64,000 bases of DNA from Candidatus Vecturithrix granuli (lineage in GTDB: Bacteria; Moduliflexota; Moduliflexia; Moduliflexales; Moduliflexaceae). The stretch covers positions 327,895-391,894 of the forward strand of contig DF820467.1 of NCBI GenBank assembly GCA_000739535.1, in the 5' to 3' direction. Below, piece by piece: positions 9,390 through 18,000 of this stretch; the stretch's first letter is position 1; every line of letters begins with the position of its first letter. A program made the position numbers and the translations under genes. Under the pieces are notes generated by a model. That model ran no database searches and was not told the origin of the DNA. It saw only the letters and a list, made by a program, of their open reading frames with translations.

Positions 9390-10880
9390 ATGTATAGCAA
9401 ATCATTAGAGTTTCGCATAGCAAGTTTTCGGCAGCGCGGATTGGTTTGGATACTGTGCGTTGTTTGCGTGTATTCCCTGATTCCCTCTGTAACGGTGACT
9501 CAGGGGCAAACACTCAAAATCAGCGCGGCGCACATCGCAAAGATTCAAGCGGCGCTTCAACAATTGGGCTATAATCCTGGTCCAGTTGACGGCATAATGG
9601 GGAAACAAACCGCAGCTGCAATCAAAGCTTTTCAAACACAACTGCAAGTATCTGTTGACGGACAACCGTCCCTGGCTTTGATAGGCATGCTTCAAGGCGA
9701 ACTCGCCAAACAATCCGAACCGGCATCCGCTTCTGAGCGCTCGATCTCTGCGGAAACCGGGCCGTCTGCTGATGCAAATTCGCCGACTGAGCATCAAGTA
9801 TCTCCTGAGACGAATCCTCCTGTTGATGCGAATCCTCCTGTTGAGATGAACCCATCTGTTGAAGGGGGAGCAGTTCCTAAGATGAAGCCAACTGCCCCGA
9901 GTGAGCCATCTGTGGAAACGGCCGGGGCCGCGGAGGGCAGGCCGCCTACGAAACCTGGTTCATCTGCAAGCACTGAACCAGACACCAGTGCACCGATATC
10001 AGGGATTGGCAGAGGCACAATAATCGCTATTGGAGCTGGAGCAGTTGCCGCGATTGGAGGAGTTGTCGCAATTGCAGGCGGCGGGTCTGGTTCTAATAAT
10101 GGTTCAAATAGTGATGATGAATCATCAGGAATTCCTGGCCCGCTTGGAGGATACTGTAATCCTGACAAAACTCCTTGTAGATCCATTGTGTTATGGTGGC
10201 AGTACTGTGTCGATGATAATGGATGTGTGTATTACGTCTTTGGTGATGGGAAGGTCTTTTATTGCGCTGATTACGACAGAATGGCTGAGAACCTCCCGGT
10301 TTCCGGCGGCCCGTTGCCAGCCGCCAGTTTCCAGTTCCTGCACGACCGCGTGCAGCATGCCGCCTACGCCTTTATTGATGAGGCGTCCAGGCAGGGAATC
10401 CATTTAAAAATCGGGCGGTTATTGCTTGCCAATCTGACTGGGAGTGAACGCGACGAAAAGATCTTTACCATTGTGAATCACCTGAATCTCGGCAAAGACC
10501 TCAGCGGAAATCAAACAGAGCAAAACAAATTGGCTGAACTCAACCTGGCCGCCGGTCGAAAGGTGCAAGCCTCAGCAGCGTATCTATCCGCATTCAAATA
10601 TTTACAGGTTGGAATTGGCCTGCTGCCGGAAAACCGTTGGCAGCGCCAGTACGACCTGACGTTAGCGCTGCATGTAGAAGCAGCGGAGGCCGCCTGCTTG
10701 AGCGGCGAGTTTGAACAGATGGAACAGTTGGCCCGGATCGTGTTGCAACACGCCCGAACCCTGGTAGATAAAGTCAAAATCTATGAGGTCAAGATTATGG
10801 CCTATATCGCACAGAATAAACCGCTGGAAGCTGTGCAAATCGCCCTGCCTGTCCTGGAACTGGGGCGTCGCGTTTCCTGA
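9390..10880 (+). pseudogene. Chimera: secreted peptidoglycan-binding protein joined to TPR part of an ATPase/kinase
   Basis: The ATG at 9390 has a GAGAGG site; an in-frame ATG at 9360 does not. Residues 1-30 are a signal peptide, followed by a PG_binding_1 domain (IQAALQQLGYNPGPVDGIMG), a Pro/Glu/Ser-rich linker, a membrane-like glycine-rich segment and a Cys-containing stretch. From about 10330 (FQFLHDRVQHAAYAFI) the product changes abruptly into the TPR region of the large cytosolic PknB-type kinase/AAA ATPase/histidine kinase family (LLANLTGSERDEKIFTIVNH, YEVKIMAYIAQNKPLEA). The frame is then lost at about 10865, where the family sequence (FPEKPGKFD) continues in another frame. A secreted N-terminus on a cytosolic module makes a functional fusion unlikely. 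Confidence 0.7.
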
Positions 10881-11512
10881 AAAACCCGGGAAATTCGATG
10901 TGATCCGCGCATTATTCAGTGTAAAATTGGGGCTCCTCGGGAAACGCATCGAGCACAGTTTTTACCATCAATGGTTTCACCAAACCCTGGAAGGAACATC
11001 TCAAAGAAACCCTGCCTTCATTACTGGAAGCCTGTCAAACCGGACTGGAAACAGGCGATTTAGCCTATGCGACGGTTTCTGCCACGAGCTATTTTTTTCA
11101 CGCCTATTTCTGTGGGAGAGCCTTGACCGAACTTGAGCGGGAAATGGCGGCCTATAGCGATATCATCAACCAACTCAAGCAAAAAACAGTGTATCAGTAT
11201 CACGCAATCCAGCGGCAGGCGATCCTGAACCTCGTACGAACAACTGAAGGCTGTGTCCCGTGGCGCTTAGTCGGAGAAGCCTACGATGAAGAACAGATGC
11301 TGCCTCGCCATCGGCGCACAAATGATAGAGGCGCGCTGGGATTATTGTATTTTCATAAATTCAGTCTGAGATATCTATTTCAGGCATACTCACAGGCTGC
11401 GGAAAATGCGGCGGTAATGGAAGAATACCTTAATACTCTCCCAGGAAGCATCGCCGGTTACTATAATTTTTACGGTGCATTACTTCATTTAGCGATAATG
11501 ATTCCGATATAA
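10866..11512 (+). pseudogene. Remnant of ATPase/kinase TPR region (frameshifted, internal deletion)
   Basis: Family sequence continues in the second frame as FPEKPGKFDVIRALFSVKLG and GLLGKRIE to about 10950, then jumps over a missing block to TVFTINGFTKPWKEHLKET and TELEREMAAYSDIINQLKQK, LVGEAYDEEQMLP and LYFHKFSLRYLFQAYSQA, which is the later TPR part of the same family. The open frame 11123-11512 is the last piece. The jump, the frame changes and the missing kinase, ATPase and GAF parts show that the gene is dead. It is followed directly by a copy of an unrelated receiver tail. Confidence 0.7.
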
Positions 11513-11519
11513 GCTCTGT

Positions 11520-12556
11520 CTGCACGACCTGCCCTTGATTATGTTAACGTCTTTCTTGATGAAACCGGCCAAGTCTTCGCAATTGCAGAATACGCTCAGA
11601 GAAGTCTTTGCCGGAGAATCAAGGAAAAAAGGAGCACCCCAGGGAATCCCCGCAGAAGACCTGGGCTTTGATTCCACCCTGGCCCAACGCCTGCCCTTGC
11701 GGATTTTGTTGGCTGAAGATAATTCTACCAACCAGCAATTAGCCCTGCTGACCTTAGAACGCTTTGGGTATCGCGCCGATGTGGCCGCCAATGGGTTGGA
11801 AGTCCTGGAAGCCTTTCGACGCTGCCCTTACGATGTCATTTTGATGGACGTGCAGATGCCGGAAATGGGCGGGATCATCGCCACGCAGCGTCTTCGTCAG
11901 AAATTTCCGCCTGAGCAGCAGCCCTATATTATCGCCGTGACTGCGAACGCCATGCACGGCGACCGCGAACAGTGCTTGAAGGCCGGGATGGATGAATATA
12001 TCAGCAAACCCTTTGAAGTTCGAGAACTGTTGCATACGCTGGAACAAAGTCGAACTGGAAGGCAGCCCGCCCCTATCCCCTCCCAGGAGAGGAAACTCAC
12101 CTCTGTGCCCTCCTTTCGACAGGCTCAGGACATCGTCCGAGGAGGGAAATCCACCCCTGGCCCATCCCAGGAGGGGAATGAGGCAGAAACTGGTAATCTT
12201 CAATCCTCGATTCTCGATCCTAAGGCACTCACACGCCGAAGGTCACCCTCGGTAAACATGCTGACGAAATGCTGCCGGCTTTGATAGAGAGTTTTTTCAA
12301 GGATGCTGTCAAATTACAAGACGAGGCGCAGCAGGCCTTTGAAGCGCGTCAGACTGAAGAGCTTCGGCGGACGGCGCATACATTGAAATCGCTCAGCAAG
12401 AACTTTGGAGCGACAGCCTTAGCGGAACTGTGTCAGACATTGGAAACCCGGGCTAAAGATGGGGTTTTTGAGGGTGCAGAGGATTTGTTAACCCGGACTG
12501 CCGCTGAATATGAAAAAGTCCTCAATACGTTAGAGAAGTTACGAGAAAATCTGTAG
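11520..12556 (+). pseudogene. Duplicated receiver-HPt tail of the first hybrid kinase (broken)
   Basis: The DNA from about 11527 matches 2746-3734 closely (same motifs [43 protein letters not shown]). Compared with the parent it lost most of receiver 1 (MLTS joins directly to FLMKP), lost one base near 12237 so that the HPt continues in another frame from 12269, and carries a longer repeat insert in the linker (12062-12190). MDG of receiver 2 has become MGG. No start codon with a ribosome-binding site serves it. It is best read as a segmental duplication that has decayed. Confidence 0.85.
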
Positions 12557-12575
12557 GACCCGAAATTTACAGCAG

Positions 12576-12593
12576 CCGCTTCAGCGGTTTTTT
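12576..12593 (+). terminator. Rho-independent terminator
   Basis: A CCGCT/AGCGG stem with a two-base loop is followed by six T residues, 20 bases after the HPt remnant. Confidence 0.65.
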
Positions 12594-12619
12594 AAAATGC
12601 GATTCTTCCGGGATATTTC

Positions 12620-12693
12620 TAAAATTACAAGGATTAAGTGTACAAAGAATTTGAGATGCATTGCCATACAGAGATTCAATCCTTGTAGTTTCA
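12620..12693. repeat. Palindromic repeat, family D copy 1
   Basis: Arms resembling AAATTACAAGGATT and AATCCTTGTAGTTTCA enclose a short centre. Other copies lie at 25800, 25944, 28395 and 38055. It lies just downstream of pgl on its strand and may act as a terminator. Confidence 0.6.
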
Positions 12694-12717
12694 TAGAGTT
12701 GCATTGGATACAAGCCC

Positions 12718-13455
12718 CTAAACGAGCATCCATAACAGGTTTCCGGAAGGATTGATCCGGGCGGCCGGGTACTGTTGACGAGCTTCTTGCGAATGATTCA
12801 AAATCTGCTGTACAATGGCCTGCTTTTGCTTGCCACTGACCAGAAAAAGCACGGTTTTTCCGGCATTCAGGACCGGGTAGGTCAGCGTGATGCGCCGCAC
12901 AGGCGGATTCAAATTGGGCACAGGGGTTGCCGCGACCCAGCGGGTATGTTCTTCCAACACCGGACTCTCAGGAAACAGCGAGGCGGTGTGCCCATCGGGT
13001 CCCATTCCCAATAAGATCAAATCAAAAACCGGCAGGTTGTTCTGCTGCGAACGATGATCGAACACAGAGAGGCACTTCCTGAGCGTCGTTTCATAAACCT
13101 CGGCGGTTTGCTCCGGCGATGCTAATTCCGTCGGGATACGATGAATATGCTCGACTGGCAGCGGAACATGCTGGATCAATGCCTGTGAAGCCATGGCAAA
13201 ATTGCTGTCAGGGTGATCAGAGGGCACATAGCGTTCGTCGCCCCAGAAAATATGTGTTTTTGACCAGGGGATGCGGCTCAAATACGGTTCCTGGCACAGA
13301 TATTCATACAGCAGGCGCGGCGTGCTTCCGCCTGACAGCGCGACGGTAAAATGAGCATGTTCCTTGAGGGACTGTTGCGCCACACGGCAGAACAATTCTG
13401 CTGCTGCGGTGCTCAATGCTTGAAGCGTCTGAAATTGTTGGGCGTTTGTTGTCAT
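12718..13455 (-). CDS. pgl: 6-phosphogluconolactonase
   Basis: This 245-residue protein hydrolyses 6-phosphogluconolactone in the oxidative pentose phosphate pathway. Family motifs are clear: VALSGGSTPRLLYEYL near the N-terminus, HIFWGDERYVP, HPDSNFAMA, LILLGMGPDGHTASLFP with the conserved GPDGHTAS loop, and TLTYPVLNAG. Length is normal for the NagB-fold DevB type. The ATG at 13455 is preferred to an in-frame TTG at 13470. It follows zwf on the same strand, giving the usual zwf-pgl pair, but the roughly 190-base spacer holds an inserted MITE-like element and a strong hairpin, which may weaken co-transcription. Confidence 0.95.
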   Translation of the reverse strand: MTTNAQQFQTLQALSTAAAELFCRVAQQSLKEHAHFTVALSGGSTPRLLYEYLCQEPYLSRIPWSKTHIFWGDERYVPSDHPDSNFAMASQALIQHVPLPVEHIHRIPTELASPEQTAEVYETTLRKCLSVFDHRSQQNNLPVFDLILLGMGPDGHTASLFPESPVLEEHTRWVAATPVPNLNPPVRRITLTYPVLNAGKTVLFLVSGKQKQAIVQQILNHSQEARQQYPAARINPSGNLLWMLV

Positions 13456-13487
13456 TATGTTTCTATACAAAATTTTAGGGTACTTGA

Positions 13488-13520
13488 AAAACCGGGTTTC
13501 TTGAAGAAACCCGGTTTTTT
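13488..13520. repeat. GC-rich hairpin, family G copy 1
   Basis: AAACCGGGTTTC and GAAACCCGGTTT form a near-perfect stem with a five-base loop and a T run, so it is terminator-shaped. It stands in the zwf-pgl spacer. Related hairpins lie at 15803, 19112, 22964 and 43541. Confidence 0.6.
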
Positions 13521-13649
13521 AATATTTGGTAGTGGTTGAATAGTAAGTGATGCCCGCTCGTTGAGCGAAGTCGAAACGAGCCGCTCACTGTTCCCTTCGA
13601 CTTCGCTCAGGGAACGCATCACGTACCATGTAACCACTACCTAATATTT
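13520..13649. mobile_element. MITE-like element, family A copy 1, with 8-bp target duplication
   Basis: The element spans 13528-13641. Ends are GGTAGTGGTT and AACCACTACC. It is flanked by the direct repeat TAATATTT (13520-13527 and 13642-13649). Two inner hairpins (GCTCGTTGAGCGAAGTCGAAACGAGC type and GTTCCCTTCGACTTCGCTCAGGGAAC type) fill the centre. It has no coding capacity. The duplication overlaps the zwf stop codon. Confidence 0.8.
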
Positions 13650-15225
13650 ATTGTGAATACCTACCAGATGTGAGCCACTGATAACCGGCGCGTTCCAGGA
13701 GCGTATCCGATTCGGCAGGGCCCCAGGAACCTGCGGAATAGGTATAGAGCATGCCGGTACGCTTGCCGCTTTTGTCCTCGGCCCATGCGTCTAACACCGG
13801 CGTAATCAAAGACCAGGCCACGCTCATATCATCATGGCGCACAAACAGGGTTTGATCTCCAAGCATGGCATCCAGCAGTAAACGCTCATAGGATTCCGGT
13901 GGTTCAATGCCGTAAATATCCTGATAATGAAAATCCATTTCCAGCGAACTCATGCACAGCTTAGGGCCGGGGTGCTTGGCCTGAATCGTGAGCGCAATCC
14001 CTTCTTCGGGCTGCACATTGAACACCAGAATATTCTGGGGCAGATCATCCGGCGAAATCGGTGAAAACATGGAATGCGGCACGCGCTTGAACGTGACCAC
14101 GATTTCGCTGATCTTGCCGGCCAGACGTTTGCCGGAACGCAGGTAAAAGGGCACACCCTGCCAGCGCCAGTTTTCCAGAGCTAACTTGGCAGCCACGAAG
14201 GTTTCAGTCTGGGAACTTGGATCAACGCCGAGTTCCTGGCGATAACCGGGCACATCCCTGCCACTGATGCGTCCTGAACCATATTGCCCGCGCACGATCC
14301 AGCGTTTCAGATTATCCAACTGGAACGGCTTGATCGAACGTAACAGTTTTACTTTTTCATCGCGCACCCGGTCAGCATCAAAGGAAGTTGGCGGCTCCAT
14401 CGCTACCAGCGCAACCATCTGGAGCATGTGGTTTTGAAACATATCGCGCAATTGTCCGGCCTGATCATAATATCCGGCGCGGTGTTCCACGCCCAGGGTT
14501 TCTGCCACCGTGATTTGCACATTGTCAATATACCGCCGGTTCCAAATCGGTTCGAAAATCGCATTGGCAAAGCGAAACATCAAGATATTCTGCACCGTGA
14601 CTTTGCCAAGATAATGGTCAATCCGGTAAATTTGCGATTCTGAGAGCACAGCGTACAATTCCCGATCCAGCGCCATCGCACTGTCCAAATCGCGGCCAAA
14701 AGGTTTCTCAATGATCACGCGGGTGCAGGGACAGGTTTTGGGATTAGTCTCTCTGGTTAATCCGGCAGCGCCAAGCTGCTGCACAATCGGGGAATACAAG
14801 GTTGGCGGCGTTGAAAGATAAAATATATGGTTCTGAACAGCCATAAACTGCTTATCCAGTTCAGGCAGACGGCGAGCAAGCGCCTGATAGAGTTCAGAGT
14901 CCTGATAGTTCCCGCTGAGATAAAAACAGCGTTGTAGAAACGCTTGCACCCTATCAGCAGACGCTTCAGGAAATCGTTGCCGCAGCGATTCCTCTGTTTT
15001 CTGGCGAAATGCTTCATCTGACATGACGGTACGGGCGCAACCTACAAGGTAAAACTGGTCGGGCATTAATTGCTTTTCAGCCAGTTGGAACAACGACGGC
15101 AATAGTTTCCGGTGGGTCAAATCGCCGGACGCACCGAAAATAATGATTCCACAAGGATCAGGTTTGCGCTCCTTACAAAATTCGCTGCGCACCGCCAGAT
15201 TAGTGGTAAAATGTATCTGAGCCAT
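13648..15225 (-). CDS. zwf: Glucose-6-phosphate 1-dehydrogenase
   Basis: This 525-residue enzyme oxidises glucose 6-phosphate with NAD(P)+, opening the oxidative pentose phosphate pathway. The nucleotide-binding motif [17 protein letters not shown] lies near residue 30, and the active-site signature [13 protein letters not shown], with the catalytic His and Lys, lies near residue 200. The C-terminal half has the expected [24 protein letters not shown] and AGSWGP. The ATG at 15225 is preceded by AGGAGA. pgl follows downstream. The stop codon sits at the edge of an inserted family A element, so the last residues could have been altered by that insertion. Confidence 0.97.
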   Translation of the reverse strand: MAQIHFTTNLAVRSEFCKERKPDPCGIIIFGASGDLTHRKLLPSLFQLAEKQLMPDQFYLVGCARTVMSDEAFRQKTEESLRQRFPEASADRVQAFLQRCFYLSGNYQDSELYQALARRLPELDKQFMAVQNHIFYLSTPPTLYSPIVQQLGAAGLTRETNPKTCPCTRVIIEKPFGRDLDSAMALDRELYAVLSESQIYRIDHYLGKVTVQNILMFRFANAIFEPIWNRRYIDNVQITVAETLGVEHRAGYYDQAGQLRDMFQNHMLQMVALVAMEPPTSFDADRVRDEKVKLLRSIKPFQLDNLKRWIVRGQYGSGRISGRDVPGYRQELGVDPSSQTETFVAAKLALENWRWQGVPFYLRSGKRLAGKISEIVVTFKRVPHSMFSPISPDDLPQNILVFNVQPEEGIALTIQAKHPGPKLCMSSLEMDFHYQDIYGIEPPESYERLLLDAMLGDQTLFVRHDDMSVAWSLITPVLDAWAEDKSGKRTGMLYTYSAGSWGPAESDTLLERAGYQWLTSGRYSQ

Positions 15226-15340
15226 GATGTTTCTCCTCTCTTCCAGGTCAAAACGCCGATTATGCGCTAAAATCTCCGCAACAGATCACATTCTGTGACA
15301 TATTCTCTCATTGCTCGAGAAACGCAAGAGATTTTTAGAA

Positions 15341-15471
15341 GATAAATGGGTAGTGGTATCCTGTACATGATGCACGTTCCCTGAGCGAAGTCGAAGGGAA
15401 CGCCTGCGTGCTCGTCTCGACTCCGCTCGACGACCGGTCATCATGTACAAGGTAGCCACTACCGATAAATG
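15341..15471. mobile_element. MITE-like element, family A copy 2, with 8-bp target duplication
   Basis: The element spans 15349-15463 with ends GGTAGTGGT and GCCACTACC, flanked by GATAAATG at 15341-15348 and 15464-15471. Its core holds GTTCCCTGAGCGAAGTCGAA with its mate and a CTCGACTCCGCTCGACGA hairpin. It lies 120 bases upstream of zwf. Confidence 0.82.
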
Positions 15472-15562
15472 ATTACAAATAATTTTTCTAAACTTTAACT
15501 AGGGCAAAACATTTGTTTTCAGGCAATATTCAGACATCCTTTTTTATCTCTTCTCCTTGTAG

Positions 15563-15687
15563 TGCTTTGGGACACAAGTTTTTACTACTTCGGAAATCCT
15601 TGACTGGAGCGATTTTGTCGAATAAATCAGACTTGTCCGACAAGGTCCGACAAATCCTGTTATAGTAAAAATTTGTGTCCCAAAGCA
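15563..15687. mobile_element. MITE-like palindromic element, family B copy 1
   Basis: Inverted ends TGCTTTGGGACACAAGTTTT and AAAATTTGTGTCCCAAAGCA enclose an inner TTGTCCGACAAGGTCCGACAA repeat. About 125 bp; no target duplication is clear. Copy 2 is at 59160-59290 and a partial copy is at 60230-60292. Confidence 0.7.
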
Positions 15688-15802
15688 ATAGTTACGCAAA
15701 CAACCAGGAATGTCTTGACATTTTTCACCAGGAGAGATAAACATAAATATGCGGATTCAAAAAAAGAATATCATGCTCTGGCCAAGATGAACAATAAGCC
15801 TG

Positions 15803-15838
15803 AGAAACCAGGTTTTTCGGAAAAAACCTGGTTTCTAT
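15803..15838. repeat. Hairpin, family G copy 2
   Basis: GAAACCAGGTTTTT and AAAAACCTGGTTTC form a strong stem ending at the ATG 15837 of the TIR gene. If that ATG were used, the hairpin would hide its start; the ATG at 15858 would be clear of it. Confidence 0.6.
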
Positions 15839-17189
15839 GGATCGTTACTTACAATCTATGGAGATACCCGAAATCTTTATTTCATATAGCTGGCGAGACG
15901 AAAGCCTCACAATCACCGAAGCCTTAGATGCTTTTTTGCAAGCGCAAGGGATCACTGTAGTCCGCGATAACCGGGATATTGGCTACAAAGGGCTGATTAA
16001 AGAGTACATGCAACAGCTCGGCAAAGGCAAGTATGTCGTCGTCGTGTTAAGCGACGCGTATTTCAAATCTAAAAGCTGCATGTTCGAGTTGTTGGAACTG
16101 TCACGGCAGGAGGGCCTTTACGACCGTATTTTTCCGGTCACCGTAGAAGGACTCAGTATTTATGAAGCGGAAGATTTGCTCAGGTACGCCCGCTACTGGG
16201 ATGAGAAAGTCGAACATTTACAGCAGGAAATTAAAAGTACTCCTAATATCGCCAATCTTCAGGGTATTACCGATGATTTGAACCTGTATGTCGAAATTCG
16301 TCAGAACATTTCTCGTTTAATAGATTTCTTGCGCAATATTAACACTCACCCACTGAAAGGTTCGAATTTTGAACCGTTATTACAGGCCATTCGAACGAAA
16401 ATGGCGCAAGACCGGACTATACCTGTTTCAGTCGAAAAGGAGGTCAAACCAATGGAGTTGACTGTGTCATTACGCCGTCAGATTATTGAATTTTTCTTGT
16501 CAATTCCGGACATTTATAATCCTGGCAAACCACAGGCGTTGGTTCAGAGTGCAAACTTAGATTCCCAATTACTCAATCAAATTAGCTTTGCGGGCGCGCC
16601 GGGGCAATTTTTCAATTTACTGCTCCCGATTCTTATTCAATATGGCCGGCTCAACGATGGCCGTTATGCACTCCAGGCTGTCCTGGAAGCTGCAAAACAG
16701 TTTGTAGGTCCTGATCGCAAAGCAGTGTGTGACAACCTGATTCGCGAATTAGGCTGGATTCCCGTTGGGGGCAATGCTACATTCGATGGCGTCAGTTTTG
16801 GACATGCAAACAAATTCATCAATAAGGTCACAAACGCTGGCGATCTGGTGCAGGCGGACGATATCACAATCACAAAAACTGCCACAACACAAACAGAGAT
16901 GCCCATCGCAGAGGTCTTGAAACTGTTTGAGCAAATGCTAACCACCGTGAATGATGTGGAAGGTGTATCGCGCAGGAAGAAAATCGAAGCGGAGGCCGAG
17001 GTGAAAAAAGCGATTGCGGAGATCGAAGAGCCGGAGCAAGGTAAAGAACCGGACAAAAGGACCATTGCTAATCATCTGAAAAAAGCAACTGAGACCCTGA
17101 AAGAGGCTGGTGCAACTACGCTGCAAGCCGCTATGTTTGGCAAATTGGTTGGACAGGCGGTTGAGTGGTTGGGCACAAAGTATTGCTAA
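15837..17189 (+). CDS. TIR domain protein with effector-associated-type domain
   Basis: The 450-residue product (443 if the ATG at 15858, MEIPEIFISYS, is used; no ribosome-binding site decides) begins with a TIR domain: FISYSWRDE, the RDNRDIGYKG loop, VVVVLSDAYF and SKSCMFELLEL, whose Glu is at the position used by TIR NAD+ hydrolases. A helical domain at about residues 210-300 (LRRQIIEFFLSIPDIYNPGK, LLPILIQYGR, AVLEAAKQF) resembles the effector-associated adaptor domains of bacterial conflict systems. The C-terminus is acidic and lysine-rich, coiled-coil-like, of unknown role. No partner gene with a matching adaptor is adjacent, but other modules may be encoded elsewhere. Confidence 0.8.
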   Translation: MDRYLQSMEIPEIFISYSWRDESLTITEALDAFLQAQGITVVRDNRDIGYKGLIKEYMQQLGKGKYVVVVLSDAYFKSKSCMFELLELSRQEGLYDRIFPVTVEGLSIYEAEDLLRYARYWDEKVEHLQQEIKSTPNIANLQGITDDLNLYVEIRQNISRLIDFLRNINTHPLKGSNFEPLLQAIRTKMAQDRTIPVSVEKEVKPMELTVSLRRQIIEFFLSIPDIYNPGKPQALVQSANLDSQLLNQISFAGAPGQFFNLLLPILIQYGRLNDGRYALQAVLEAAKQFVGPDRKAVCDNLIRELGWIPVGGNATFDGVSFGHANKFINKVTNAGDLVQADDITITKTATTQTEMPIAEVLKLFEQMLTTVNDVEGVSRRKKIEAEAEVKKAIAEIEEPEQGKEPDKRTIANHLKKATETLKEAGATTLQAAMFGKLVGQAVEWLGTKYC

Positions 17190-17506
17190 TTTCTTAAGAT
17201 GGAGTAAAAAAAGATTTTTTCACAGCCAATCTCGCCTTTAAAGCAGTTGAGCTATCCCAGGAGAAAATGAGGTACGTTTTACCTTCACAGGCAATAATTT
17301 CAGTCAGATTTACATACAGGTCTTTTTTTATCTTGCAATGTTTAGCGTGCTCCGTTTGTTTGGAATCATTATCGCGCTCCTTATCCCGGGAATTGGCAAA
17401 TTAAAGATTTTGATCAAGCGAGAAGACGTAGAAAGTTCAATATGACATGACCAGTCTTATGAGCGAAATTATAATTTCGCTCTACATTTTTACAGGAGAA
17501 AACATC
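17190..17506. other. Spacer with a hairpin and a doubtful small frame
   Basis: A 35-codon frame at 17338-17445 would encode a hydrophobic peptide (VLRLFGIIIALLIPGIG), but it has no ribosome-binding site and is not called. The hairpin GAGCGAAAT/ATTTCGCTC at 17461-17482 followed by TACATTTTTA stands before the next gene and may be a terminator for the TIR gene. Confidence 0.4.
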
Positions 17507-17857
17507 ATGGAGAAAAAAGTGGCATTGTTTGCGTTTAATGGAGACCCGATGTGTTTTGTGCATGTGTTATTGAATGCGCTGGATATGCAAACGCGAGGAT
17601 ACAATGTCAAACTGGTAATTGAAGGGAGCGCAACCAGACTGATCAAAACCCTGGCAGAGCCTGGGGCTATGTTTGGCGAATTGTATCAGAAGGTGAAACA
17701 GGCCGGATTGATTGACGCGGTGTGCCAGGCTTGTTCCGCTAAAATGGGAACGCTGCAAGACGCAGAAGCGCAAGGACTGCCATTGAATCGCGAAATGTCC
17801 GGGCATCCGAGTATGGGACACTACCGGGACGAAGGGTATGAGATTATCACATTTTAG
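17507..17857 (+). CDS. DsrE-like family protein
   Basis: The ATG at 17507 follows CAGGAG at good spacing; the longer frame from 17447 would cross a hairpin. The 116-residue protein has the small DsrE/DsrF-like fold pattern (KVALFAFNGDPMCFVHVLLN, YNVKLVIEG) with a conserved CQACSAKMG segment, where a cysteine may carry sulfur or bind metal. Related cytosolic proteins take part in sulfur relay or are uncharacterised. It lies 143 bases before tgt, whose product acts on tRNA; a link through tRNA modification is only a possibility. Confidence 0.7.
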   Translation: MEKKVALFAFNGDPMCFVHVLLNALDMQTRGYNVKLVIEGSATRLIKTLAEPGAMFGELYQKVKQAGLIDAVCQACSAKMGTLQDAEAQGLPLNREMSGHPSMGHYRDEGYEIITF

Positions 17858-18000
17858 TAATGAGCAGGGTTAGTTCAAACGGAACGGAACTGACCTCCCG
17901 GTTCTACAGAAAGGGCGATAAGCAGGAAGAGAAACATTTGAACAGCAGGGAAAAACGATTCAGGCTTATGCTTTATTCATGTAGTTCCACCTGAGATCCT

